In this document: positions 1 to 14,969 of the stretch, piece by piece | Position numbering within the stretch: position 1 is the first letter of the stretch | Layout of the letters: every line of letters starts with the position of its first letter | DNA from: Meloidogyne chitwoodi | Lineage: Eukaryota; Nematoda; Chromadorea; Rhabditida; Meloidogynidae | Length of the DNA: 64,000 nucleotides | Direction: 5' to 3' | Assembly (NCBI GenBank): GCA_015183035.1 | Contig: JACZZP010000007.1 | Location: forward strand, 62,001 to 126,000 | The notes under the pieces: model-generated | Databases searched by the model: none | What the model was told of the DNA's origin: nothing | What the model saw: the letters and a program-made list of their open reading frames with translations, nothing else | Made by a program: the position numbers and the translations under genes

Positions 1-1750
1 CGTCCACGTGTGAAGTGTTAAGGAATGATGAAAATGATAAGAATGAGTTTTTATGCCAAGAAAAGTTTATCAACAATAGAGTTAAGCGAATAATAAATAT
101 GTTTAATATAAGTTGAGAAGAATCATAACTAAAATCTATCGTAAAATATTAAGAATTGTATCTGTTTTTTCAGGTCAGTAAAATTTGAAAAAACACGCAA
201 GAATTATATACCAGTAAAAATCACAAGTGAAAGAAGTGAACAATGTGAAGAATAGGTAGCAACGTCATAAAGGTTGAATGAGAGACACTAGTAAATAAAA
301 ACAACATAATAAAATACATAGAAAACATGAATGCAAAAAGTAAAGACAAGAATAATTGGGCAGAAATTTATGTGATTGACCAAGTGTTAAAAGCAGGGGA
401 GAGATGAAAAATATCTTCGTAGTAAATTTGAGAAAAAAATAATCGGGAGTCTAGAGAAAATAGAAATATGATATCTTGGCTGTATGAATATTAAAGAAAA
501 GCTACATACATGATCTGAAGCTTCTGAACCAAACGGGTTTTGGTCTGGAGATAGAGAACAAGAATAGCTAAAGAGATATTGGGCAAAAATTAAGAAAGTC
601 ACAGAGAAATGATCATTTTGTTGTTTCGGTAAGCACTGATTTTCCCCCAAACAACTCCCACCCGTTTCTTCCACTCTACTTTTTCCTCATTTCCACACTT
701 CCAAATCTCCTTAAACCCCGCTTTTACTCCGCTATTCGCAGCATGTCCATTTTTCCACTTTCATTTACTTTCAGTCATCAGTTGAAATCCTTCTTCCGCC
801 TCCGTTTTTTCTCCTCAAATAACGACCAACCTGTCTACTTCTTCTTTCCTAACTACCTCTCACAAACGCCCCCACTCTTTTAAAGGGAGAATTTCCCCAC
901 TTGTCCTCCAGTCATCATTCACTAATCCAAACATATCGAAACTAAATAGACATTTTAACAAACCTCCATATCGAATCCTTTGTCCTCTTTTTGTTTTTAT
1001 CAGGCAATAGTTTTTAAAGCGTCAAAAAATAACTCGTTCCCAGATATTGAACATTATTTTGTTTTTCATAAACTCTTCATTTTTACATTAGAAAGTTCAT
1101 GAATTTAACCTTTTAATTTCAGCGATTATTTGACTTCGTCTTTACAATCTTATTTCTCATTGTAGCTTTTTCCATTTTTAACACGCAAACAAGAGTGCAC
1201 TAATCTAAAATATTAACTCAACCTTAAAAAACTAGAATCGAGTTATCCCACAGCAATATCATTACACTAGCTACCGTACTTGTTATAAACTAACCTTATA
1301 TTTTGATTCTGATGCAAAAAAGTCCTGTTTCAAGAAATTAACAATCAAATATACATATTAAACGTTCTTCATCCAGACTACGTCGTAAACATTAGATTTA
1401 AACATAAAAAATATGATTTCCATATACTACGTGCTTCTTTGCATCGCCATATGCAGAGACATTCTCGCTCATAAATTTGTTTTATGGAATGTAAAGAAGT
1501 ATGTAGTTGAGGGAGATCAAGTTATCGCCGCAAATAAAATTCAAACTGTTTTTTGAATTATAAAATCTTGAAAAAACATTAAAAATGCAAAAATAACATT
1601 GTGATTTCGAAATCTTACAGTGGAAATATAATTTTATAACAAAGCACTTTTTAATTTTTATCAAACTATAATAATGAATTTTTAATAATTTTGGCATAAT
1701 AAGGCTCAAAAGATAATTTATTTGAAAATTACTTGATAATCATTTTTTTA
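1..1750. other. Intergenic, no gene seen
   Basis: I see no convincing exon on either strand. Positions 660-900 are strongly pyrimidine-rich on the plus strand and include short C runs. The minus strand was read for a PH domain continuing the neighbouring anillin gene, and none was found. Confidence 0.5.
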
Positions 1751-3388
1751 TTATTGTTTTATAGATGAACAAACTTCTATGCTTCCCTCAAGTGGATAAT
1801 CTGCGTCAGCCAAATAAAACTTTTCCTTTCCAAGTGATAATGAGTCACGGTTTAGATGCAAATATCCGCAGCGTTGAAATTCGGAGAAAATAGGCACCGA
1901 CTGTTGCATAAGCACAGAAGAGGCTGAAAATGAAGCGCCTTTACTCGCGGAATTTGCCACGTGATGATCAGTGCCAGTACCAGACGAGAAGATACGTCGA
2001 ATGGTACCTTAAATAGTGATTTTTAATATATGAAGAATTAAACGAATATTTATATTCTAATTTATTTTTCACATATGTATATACATATTTATAGAAGAAA
2101 TAAAGTGAGATAGTTAATTAGAACTATAGCAGCAAATCCATTTAAATGGTTTCGCCAGTTTTAGTTTCGTCTTATAATTAAATTAAAAATTAAATTATGA
2201 ACTAACGGAATGTTCTTGCCGCAAGATCCCATACAGTCTCAAAAAATAAATAATTAAAAAAATTAATAAAAATTAATAACCTGCCATTTGTGATCCCAAC
2301 GTTTGCCAAGTCGGAGAGCAAACACCTCAACCATTACGCAAAAATCAGATGGTAATTCTTAAATATGAATAGAAAAATTTTAAAATCTGTGTAAAAAACC
2401 TTCGAATGCAATAAGCTCTCTAATTTTCACCTTGTTATTTCGTAACTCTCCAATGTCCAACTGTGGTTTTTAATGTTTATATGAATTAAAAAGAAAAAAA
2501 TCTATACCATACTGGCGACCTGAAATTATGCGCACTAATAATTATATTATTTTTATTTTAAAACCTGAGTAGCATGAATATAATCAGAATAACGGCAAAG
2601 TACTATAAACGCGTATGAAAATTCTTAATTGAAAATCGAAAAATTTTAAAAGTTGTGTAAAAAACCTTTGTCAATCTTTTTCATGCTGAAAGACGGATTC
2701 AAATGGAGTACAAATTTTTCAATGAAAAGTGTGTATGTAGAGCAGTGCCGACCACATAAACTTGAGGTTCCACCATTAACAGAGACAGTGCCACCTCCAA
2801 AATCATCTGTTGTACCATCTTCTGTCTCCAACTCTACATTGTCAAGAACATCATCTAACTGACAATGAGTAGAGAAATTGGAAACAAAACGCTGATCTTT
2901 TAATTGATCTAATTTGCGATTAAACATAATTAAACGCTCTTGAGAAACCAGCAAAATTCGTTGGGAGATTAGCTAAAAATGTTTAAATAAGATTAGTGTA
3001 AAAGCAACGTGAAGATAATTCAAAAAGTGTACCTCGTGTAGATTACCACTATAAGAATATTTTTTCCGACAAAAAGCAATTGCAGCTGCTGCCTGATCCA
3101 TCAATTCTCGTTGCGCTTGAATAAGTTGTAACAGTTCCTGAAGTATCATTTTTAAAACTTATATTTCGAATGAAAACATCTTAACATATAAATGAAAACC
3201 TGTATGTCAGTAATAGTGCCATCAGGAACGACGGATTGAAGCAGATGATGACCTGGCTGACGGCGTAATGTTGAAGATGAGCGAAACGATGACCTTGTTG
3301 ACTTTGGAGTTGATGTTATTGGTGAACAAGCTTTGACCGGAGTTATTGGAGAATAGGATTTAAAATCGCCGCCAAGCATCTTTTCCAT
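1751..3388 (-). CDS. Anillin-like protein, AHD only, no PH domain
   Basis: Anillins scaffold the cytokinetic ring by binding RhoA, septins and membrane. Nine exons can be joined with consistent phase: 3388-3200, 3137-3033, 2972-2666, 2623-2565, 2519-2508, 2460-2400, 2357-2281, 2237-2207 and 2007-1751. They total 1098 nt, or 365 residues. The first 63 residues are Ser/Thr/Pro-rich. Then follows the anillin homology domain: LLQLIQAQRELMDQAAAAI starts the Rho-binding helix, then SYAFIVLCRYSDYIHATQ, DFCVMVEVFALRLG and ADADYPLEGSIEV, which resembles the strand where the AHD normally runs into the PH domain. Here the frame stops nine codons later. N-terminal myosin- and actin-binding regions are also absent, as in C. 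elegans ANI-2/ANI-3, but those keep a PH domain. A splice donor (GTTTGT) lies just before the stop, so a distant PH exon is not excluded. The 12-nt exon could be skipped without changing frame. Confidence 0.72.
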
Positions 3389-3957
3389 GTTGTTTAATTA
3401 AAATTCTTTAAATGAAACGGCAAACCTGAAGAATCAATAAATTTTTTTTAACTATTTGGAATACATTCAATAAATTAAGTGGACAGAAAGAACATAAAAA
3501 TTAATAAAAAACGAAGTAGGTATGCATCTTTCATAAAATGCACAAAAAAATAAAAAAGAATGTAACATTTAAATGCAACTTTTTATCCAATGCTGGTGTT
3601 TTGTATCGAAACGAACCATTTTAGTCCGTTACAGTCTTAGCCGTTTCAATCTCTTTCAACCTCAGACTGAAACGGTCTAAATGAAAGGTACCCCCATTTC
3701 AGTACGAGCGGAACTTTAAAGACATAAACAATACATACATGTAGAGAAAACTTTTATTTCTGTAGAATAAACCAAAATGATTCCCATATTTTGAAGTATC
3801 AACCAGTCTTCAAAATGTATCAATAGAAAGTATGTGAAAAAGAAATTTACAAAAAGTGCGTCAAAACGCCTTTAACTATCCAGTCTTACAAGAGCGACAT
3901 ATGAGAATTTCGACTAAACTTTACTTATTTAATTGTGGCATAATTTGTTATACTAGT
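3389..3957. other. Intergenic with imperfect inverted repeat
   Basis: This is the gap between the SRP19 gene and the anillin gene, both on the minus strand. It holds a nested inverted repeat: attttagtccgtt at 3618-3630 against aaacggtctaaat at 3670-3682, and ccgtttca at 3641-3648 against tgaaacgg at 3668-3675. No coding potential is seen. Confidence 0.5.
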
Positions 3958-4714
3958 TTATTTCTTTTTTTTCTGTTTGCTACTTCCAATACCGGCTTTC
4001 TGTTGCTCTTGTGTACTTCCGTCTTGTCTATTTTTTAATTTAGGTATCATCTCAGCCAAATGAAGTAAAATAGATCTCTCTGTGATATGAAAATGTAAAA
4101 GTGAAACAATTTACTTGAAATTCAAGAGATAAAAAAAAAGTTGCTTACTTGTATGGAATTCTTTCTTTACAAACGTCCCATCATTGTTGCGTGTCTGAAC
4201 TCGTACGCAACCCTGTACGATTAAGTCGCGAAAACCATCCCTCGGGTACATTTTGTCTTTCTAAATTATTTTTTAAATTTATTTATTTTAAAATAATCAG
4301 ATACTAAAATTACATGATGATACATACCTCCAATACACAATTGAATCCAATGTGATTAAGAATATCGTAGATCTCTTGCGATGTGGGCCTTTCGACAGCC
4401 TAAAATATAAATGTTTATTTGAGATATTTTACTTCTTAAGGCCCTCTATTCATTTACTACAGATTGTGTGTTCCGATTTTTAAATTCGTTACAAATCTGG
4501 AAATGTTAATGTAACAATAAATTGATGTCAGCACTATAAAAACATAGGTAAATCCACTCACGAAAATCGTAATCATTCCGAATTAATTGATTTTTCAAAC
4601 CTTGTCTTTTAAGACACGACGTCCTTCAGTAGTACTTTTATTCACGTTAATATAAGTTGGATAAATGGTAGTCCAACGTTTCTGATCGGAAAATGGCTTC
4701 AGTTTGATATCCAT
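3958..4714 (-). CDS. SRP19: Signal recognition particle 19 kDa protein
   Basis: SRP19 binds the tips of SRP RNA helices 6 and 8 and allows SRP54 to join the particle that targets secretory proteins to the ER. Four exons give about 135 residues, the usual length. The start lies in KPFSDQKRWTTIYPTYINVN, the family's N-terminal signature (aromatic-I-Y-P-x-Y-I/L-N), followed by EGRRV. The second exon has TSQEIYDILNHIGFNCVLE. The third has KDKMYPRDGFRDLIVQGCVR, the 'K-x-Y-x-R-x-x-x-R-x-x-x-x-G-R/C-V-R-V' RNA-binding block. The last exon carries AEMIPKLK and ends in a lysine-rich tail, as in other SRP19 proteins. It lies 420 bp downstream of the RING ligase gene on the same strand, compatible with co-transcription. 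Confidence 0.93.
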
Positions 4715-5136
4715 TTCGTATTCTAAGATATTATAATAATAAAATTTTAGAATTTTAATTTATTTAGTCTGCATATTACAATTTGATACTAAAAAAACAT
4801 TCAAAATTTTTGTATTCTCATCAAAAAAAAATCACATTTTTTGCTCAAATACAATCTTTATCTCACAATAACGAAAAATTATGAGCTAAAAATTGATTTA
4901 AATATTCTATAAGCCTTATGAATACAATTAGAATAAAATAGAAAAAGTTCAAATCAGCAATATTCAAAAATTAAAACTCAAATCGAAGAAGCCGATATTT
5001 GTTTTAAAATTTTGCTTTAATTTTTGTAAATATCGCTGAAATGAAAAACAAAAATAAAGTTTGTAGAATGCAGCAAATAAAACCTTATTCCTTCCGATAT
5101 TTACTTTCGATAATTTTTCTTAATATAATTCTTATC

Positions 5137-6622
5137 TCAATCCAACTCGTCAGCATCTGCAATGCGTGGCCCCCAATCGCCAGGATCAATAGTGGTTCGG
5201 CAGATTGGACAAGTATTTTTCCGTTGCAACCAAGGCTCGATACAGGCTTTATGGAATATGTGCTTTAAGTAATAAAAAATATTATTGCACATTTTGTTTG
5301 ATAATCAACGACAAAATAGAATAAAAAAGATAATTAAAAATATAACTTTGCAGTTTAATTGCGCAACTTCTTCGGCCAATACGAATGTTTCCATACAGGT
5401 GGTACATTGTGTTCCATTATTAACATGTTCCTGTGTCACTTTAGTTACAGGCAATAGCTTAATATCTATATAATAAAAGAATTAAAAGTAATAAAAAATT
5501 ACTTTGATTTTAAAGATTATATTATACCTTCGGAACGAAGTGCTCTACTAGGTTCCTCTTCGCCGAACTGATTAAGAAGTGCAGTTAATACGTTGTCCAA
5601 ACCATTTGTTCCCCACGCATAATCATGTAGATTGGAGCTTAATAAAGGAAAAATAAGCAATGTTCTCCAGAGAATATTTATTTGCTTCGAGATTTTGCAT
5701 TATAATGTAAAAATTATAAAAATAACCCGACTACAGTTGTACCCCCTTCCTGATCAGGATTTCTTATTATCTGAATGAATGAGAATTGAGCAGGAGTACT
5801 TCCTTGAGTAAGTCGAGTCGTCGTGTTTGGCACATCGGCGTTCCCATCCCTCTGAGCGCGATTTGCTATAAAAAAACTCAATTATTAATTAATAACGACT
5901 AATGTTCGCAAGAGAAAAACAGTTCTTACCAAGACCCGAAAGGATGCTTTGAAGAAAAATCGACATAGGATCATCGTCATCAGTGCCAATCCGCTGATTT
6001 TGAGTGGGCCGAGAACGAGTTTGACTTTGAAAATCACTTCCTATAGGTCGAGAAGAAGGGCCTCCGGAATCCTTAAAAACATGTAAAAAAATTTCAAATC
6101 AAGTTTATATATCTCCAACCTGGATATTACGATTATATGGTGAGCCTGGAGGTTGTACGCTGGTCCCACTGTTCCCAGCGCCACCGATTAAGCCACCTAT
6201 GTGAGAGAAGATGCGAGAAAAAGGAGATCCCTGAATCATCATGTTAGTAGCTGATTTTATCATGAACCTACTGGAAACATTCCAAAAGGATTTTCATTTA
6301 CTGGAACCGCGCCGGCAAATGGAGGTGTAGTAGCAGTAGTCCCATCGGATGTTGCACTTTGGATTTCCTTAACAAGTTTCATTCATTAATATCATCTTTT
6401 TTAAACTAGGCCTCGGTACTAAAGCCAAAACCAATGAGGGTGAAAACGAAAATTTCAATGCACAACAAACGCATATTTTTGCCGACATAATCGTATCCAA
6501 AATTAACTTAAAAAAGAAACCTCAACGAAAGTATCATCACAGATTGCGCAACGAACCTCACCAACACCAGTATTCGTCACATTGCATGGTCGCCTACACT
6601 TATGGCAAAAATAACGAGTCAT
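5137..6622 (-). CDS. RNF126/RNF115-type RING-H2 E3 ubiquitin ligase
   Basis: The protein starts [15 protein letters not shown] and continues to [11 protein letters not shown], a Cys4 zinc ribbon like the one with which RNF126/RNF115 bind ubiquitin and BAG6 clients. The middle is Pro/Gly/Ser-rich and disordered, with [21 protein letters not shown] and [18 protein letters not shown]. The C-terminal exons give [20 protein letters not shown] followed by [20 protein letters not shown] and [13 protein letters not shown], a complete RING-H2 (C-x2-C ... C-x-H-x2-H/A-x2-C ... C-x2-C) with the Trp after the last His pair that contacts E2. It ends ADADELD. About seven exons, roughly 300 residues. It lies 200 bp downstream of the dynein light chain gene, a distance typical of nematode operons. 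Confidence 0.88.
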
Positions 6623-6821
6623 ATAGATTTTTGCTGTTGTCTTTTATATATTAAATGCTAAAATAATTATAAATTAATCAGAAATTTTTATGAAATCAAT
6701 TCACGAAAATATTTTTCAATTTTGAAAAACAAATTGATACATATCTCAAAGTTAAAATTACATATAAAAAAATAATATAACAAGTATTTATTCAAGTAAT
6801 TTATATTTTTTAAATAGACAT

Positions 6822-7517
6822 TTAAATTATTTCGTGAGATTCCTCCTCATCTTCACTTTTCATGATTTGAGCTGGTAAATTAACATGACGCAAAGCAAAC
6901 ACGTTGCATACAGCAATTACAGCCTTACTCTCCCATCTAACAACAAAAGAAACATCTATTTGCTTGTCTGAAATGCGTTTGTTAGTATGTGCACAAAATA
7001 TAAAAAAATGTAAAGAAAGTACTTTGAAGGAAAACAAAGAAAATCACTGGAAAACTGACCCCAGAAGCACATGCTAGCAACGTTCAGACCAGCACCCAGT
7101 CCAGCCTGCATAATAACGCAACAAACTAAATAAACAGATATAGCGAACAAACGTTTACAAAACAATACCACAATATTTATAGGGATATCCTAAGCGGACA
7201 AGGCTTTCTGTAACAGTCTGAATAAAACAATATATTTAATAAAGCATAAAAAACCTCGACAACATTCTGATTCCATTTAGCAGCTTCAGTATGTTGATAA
7301 GAGGGAGAGCGAATCTGATCTTGTAGAACCTTTATGCAAATATCATGTACCTCCTCCTGATTCAAATCGGACAACTTAAATATTTAATTTCAAAGAAAGT
7401 TCCCACAAATAATTTTATTTAAATTTTATAAAAATCCGGTACATAAAAAATATTCTAATTAAGACGATATTTAAAAATTATAAGAAATTCAATTAAATTT
7501 ACCATTGAGTCAACCAT
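6822..7517 (-). CDS. dylt-1: Dynein light chain Tctex-type (DYNLT1-like)
   Basis: Tctex1-type light chains dimerise on the dynein intermediate chain and help attach cargo. Exon 2 (7374-7255) encodes DLNQEEVHDICIKVLQDQ and AKWNQNVVE; exon 3 TVTESLVRLGYPYKY; exon 4 CCVIMQAGLGAGLNVASMCF; exon 5 VSFVVRWESKAVIAVCNVFA. These match the family blocks 'W-x-x-x-V-V-E', 'Y-K-Y-I-V-x-C-V-I-M-Q' and 'A-S-x-C-F-W-D ... V-R-W-E-N'. All phases agree. The first exon is only 15 nt (7517-7503, MVDSM); it lacks a clear splice acceptor upstream, so the true start is less certain. After the domain there is an extra acidic tail, SEDEEESHEII, not present in the vertebrate protein. First gene of the minus-strand cluster. 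Confidence 0.88.
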
Positions 7518-9400
7518 AATCCGAATAGTATTGATTTAAATAAAAAAGAATAAGCAAAATATTTCTATGTCACTGTATTTATATCTAAAAATAAGATTAT
7601 TAATATTATTCATCGATATTCCTAATCGAAATTCCAGACAACTCAATATTCATAACAAGACGAAAATAAAAAAAGAAAATGAAGAAGAAAGAAAAAACTA
7701 TTAATTGAACTAATACCTACATACGAATTTTATGGAATGATGTATTAAGTTTTTTCCCTAAAAAGCCGCCTCCACTGAACTCGAAGTTGAAACCATTCGA
7801 TTTACTCGTTTTTATCTGTTCTCAGACTCTATTGCTCTTGTATTCAATTAGGAAAAACTCTGCTTCTCTTGCTACAATATTTTCAGATATTGACAAAAAT
7901 AAAACAGAATGCCAAAAATTTAAATTTTAAAGAAATGAGTGACATCAAATGAAGGCAATCTGTTTAATCGATTTTTAAATTCGAAACACTAACCTTGTTC
8001 TTTAACATATTCTCGTTTCCAATTGTAACCAACATTTTGAGTAACATCTCATCCACTTCGACTGTTGTCATCCATGTTGTCCAAATGTTTCCATGCGGCA
8101 CATATTGAAGTCACCTGTTGCACAACCAAACACTGTAAGATTACAAAAAATCGACAAGAAAAAAACGAACTATAGACAAAACAAGGATAAAAAATGAAAC
8201 ACAAACAAAAAAGGAAGTTGGGGTAACCGCCGCGCGCATTTTTTGCAAATTTTTCGATTTTTAATTAAAAAATAGATAAATCTTACAAGGCCTGAAGATT
8301 AAAGATGGGGGTGGTGTACATGAAGAGCATGTTGTAACCAGCCAGGAGTCGGAGTTGAACCTGGCTAAAAAAAGAGAAGCCCCCCCTAAATTTATAAAAA
8401 CCGCGGGCCACCAAACAGTGCTACTTGCGTCCATGTGAAGAACAGTGCTCCTTGCGAACATGTTGCGACAGAGCTCCTTCGACATGTTGATAGCTTGAAA
8501 TAGAAAATAAAACTATACTAACAAAATTTAAAAAAACCGGTGCCATTGAAGATGTTGTCGGTCAGTGATGCTCCTTGTTACCATGTTGAAAGACTGAAAT
8601 AAAAAATGAAACCATTCTGAAAAAGTTAAAAAAAACCGACGCCTTGAATTTGTCGTCAGTTCAGCCAAGCCAACTGTAAAATATCGGACTTGAAAAATAA
8701 AATTGAAGAAAACTAACGCCAATTGAAGAGCAAGATGCAGGGGGTCGAAAGCATGAAGAACACATCTTTGAGCACATCATATCCTGGAGCTTATATAAAA
8801 TTAAAAAAATTAATATAATATAAATTAAAAAAATAAAAAGTAAAAAATTAAACCGCAACCATCCATCGTCCAGCCAATTGCCATTTGTCCAGAAGTGTTG
8901 AAGAGCTGGTGAAGAGCCTTTAATTTGATAAAATGTTAAATTTTTAAGTTAACTTTTCAGTTTTTTAATTTTTTTAAAGTTTTCGCGCGCGCATTCAGGG
9001 AAACGAATAAAAATACGGATGAAAATAATAGTAATAATAAACGGATGAAAAAAACGAATGAAACAATAAAAAAAAATCAAGAAAACGTAAAAAAACTCGA
9101 GAAATGATCTCCGGAGATTAAAAAAATTATCAATAAAAAAATAAGCCAAAAAACCCAAGCCAAATTTAAAAATATATACGCAAACCGTAATTAGTATCAT
9201 TTTGGATCTTAATTGCTATTTTTCATAATGTCAACTCTCTATATTTTTTCGTTTAACATAACCATGCAAAAACTCGATATTTTCTCTCTTCTCTTTACTC
9301 TTTAAATTATATCAAATCTAGTTTATTTGAGTCCCAAATGATTTAGTAATTAACCGAAAAGGATCCAAACCTATATCTATTCTTTTAATTTTAGATTTTA
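7518..9400. other. Intergenic between divergent genes
   Basis: This stretch separates the minus-strand cluster from the plus-strand m-AAA protease and should contain both promoters. An exon-like segment lies on the minus strand at about 8070-7994 (see findings). Degenerate repeats occupy about 8400-8900. No other gene is visible. Confidence 0.45.
8400..8900. repeat. Degenerate tandem repeat, period about 105 bp
   Basis: Units share the order 'ctcctt-g-acatgttga', 'gactgaaataaaaaatgaaac', 'aaaaaaaccg-cgcc' and 'ttgaag'. Two units are clear (about 8440-8545 and 8566-8660) and a third is more diverged (from about 8690). Several frames stay partly open by chance. Confidence 0.45.
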
Positions 9401-12982
<3,582 letters not shown>

Positions 12983-14572
12983 GCAGCATGCTTTATTCCT
13001 CTTCATTTGACTCAAATTTTATCTTAGATTTTGTTGTTTATTTTTTTAAATTTATTCCATTTAAGATTTTTCTTAAATTGTCAAAAATTCAGCTAGGTTG
13101 CTTTTGGTCATTTATAGCTCTTAGATACATAGGTTTTCTCTTTCCTCATTTTTTTCTTTTGCATTCTTAGTACTCGCTCTCTATTTACAGCCGGGAAAAC
13201 TCGAGTCAAGGACAAAATATTATTCCAAATTTCCATTAATCGGAAAACTCGATGTAAGGCATGAAATATATTATATATTCAAAATATATACATAAGTACA
13301 TACATAGGTATATAAATTCCAAAATAGGATAAAAATAAACCAAGACTTTAATTACTTTTTTTTTTAACTAAGGTACCCTTTTCTTCACATAATTATTGAC
13401 TAAATACATACTATTAGTCTTGTGTTGATTGTTCTCCTGTCGCTATTAGTATTTTTGTTATATAAAAAGAGGAGAAGAACTCTCCTTATTTATTCACTTC
13501 TCTACATTTTTATTTAAGCGAGTCCTTTCTTAACGACGATAACAGAGCATATCCATCAAAAATTTCATGTGGGGTTAGGGAAAATGCAAAGAAACCTAAC
13601 TAAAACAACCAAAGATAAGACTGGGCTTTATTTTTGAATTATTTCAAAATTGCGCTGTTGACATAATGTCAATTAGAAACTATGACGAGAGATGGCGAGA
13701 GCGAACACATTTCCCTATTATGTTTGGCGATCGCTGTATCTCAGCTTTATTGAAATATCATTGTTGTCGTCACCTCATTGAAAAATTCTTACCCCAAACA
13801 GCAAAAACGCGTTGTCGCTTATTCACTACTATTTTTCCCACACGATTAAAATTGATGTAGGCAGCGCTACTCCTCCCCAATTTTTCTTCTCTCAAATCCT
13901 CCCAATATTGTTTGTTTCGTTGTCGCCGTGCGTCAACGTTATTATTTCTCTTTTATTTTGCTGCCCAAGCAACAGCAGCAGTCAACAGACCCCTCAACGG
14001 GCAATTTCAGTCCTGTATTTTCAACGGAAAATACACATTTTATCTAAAAATTTGCAATTTTTAAACTCCTAAAAACGAAATTGTTATCAGGGTTGTTTAG
14101 TTTTCAAATAAAAGATAACTCCCTAGGTTCTAATTATTTGACATGTTTTTAAATCTAAAACATTTTTATTTCAAGACTTCTTTCAATTTAATTTTTACTC
14201 TTGTAAAAATAAAAAGCTGACTGCAATGCCCCTCCCAACCAATGTTCTCCTCTTTAGCGGTAGTACGCTCCCAAGCAATAAGGGCAATAGTATGCCCAGT
14301 CAACTAACACTCATGCTCCTCACACAGCAAAGCCCAGCCAACCAACTCTTCTTCTCCCACAAATAACGACGGCAGCAGCAGTTCTCCCAACATTCTCCCC
14401 CACATATTTTCTTTACCACCTTAAATTTTTACTTTCCTATATAAAATTCTATATAACAATTTCAAAAATCCTTGTTTAAGGTTTTAAAGTTTTAAATATC
14501 GGAAATTCTTATAATTTTAACATTATTTAAATTTAGCAACCAAACTATTTACAAAACTAATAAAAAGCGAGA
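12983..14572. other. Intergenic, AT-rich
   Basis: This holds the 3' flank of the m-AAA gene and the upstream region of the HMG gene. The last 60 bases before the HMG start end in aaatttag, a likely splice-leader acceptor. No further gene is seen. Confidence 0.5.
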
Positions 14573-14969
14573 ATGCCGAAAGCAGCGAAGAAAGCTAAGG
14601 ATCCTAACATGCCGAAGCGTGCTCAATCCGCCTACTTCATTTGGATGCAGGAGAACAGAGAGCGCATCAAGAAGCCGGGAATGAAGTTAGTTGTCAAGTT
14701 TAAAATTATATTTCTAGTTATCAGAATTTTTTACATAATAAAGAATCTAAAAATAATGATTTAAATTTTTATAAGTGTCGCTGACGTCGCAAAGGCTGCA
14801 GGTGTGGAGTGGGGAAAGTTGTCTGCTTCCGATAAATCCGTTTGGGAAAAGAAGGTAAATTTATATATTAGAATATTCCTAAATTAAAGATAACTCTTTT
14901 AAGGCTGCCGATGACAAGAAGCGGTATGAACAGGATATGGAGGTTTATCGTTCGCGACAGGCAAAATGA
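14573..14969 (+). CDS. Single HMG-box chromatin protein
   Basis: Three exons encode about 85 residues. The protein begins MPKAAKKAKDPNMPKRAQSA and continues YFIWMQENRERIKKPGM; then VADVAKAAGVEWGKLSASDK, SVWEKK and DDKKRYEQDMEVYRSRQAK. This is one complete HMG box (P-x-R-x-x-S-A-Y-F-x-W-x ... W-x-x-L-x-x-x-x-K-x-x-W-E-x-K-A-x-x-D-K-x-R-Y). It binds and bends DNA without sequence specificity. The size and layout fit C. elegans HMG-1.1, and the box is also close to that of SSRP1 (FACT), but nothing else of SSRP1 is nearby. Strong basic N-terminus; no acidic tail. Confidence 0.9.

Noticed and set aside
387..674. Minus-strand open frame near the left edge as a possible PH exon of anillin
   Set aside because: The translation shows no PH features (no late Trp helix, no beta-strand pattern) and is a chance reading of pyrimidine-rich DNA.
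8949..9200. Phe/Ile-rich minus-strand frame as a membrane protein
   Set aside because: Composition reflects AAAAT-rich DNA; no start context, exon partner or conserved motif.
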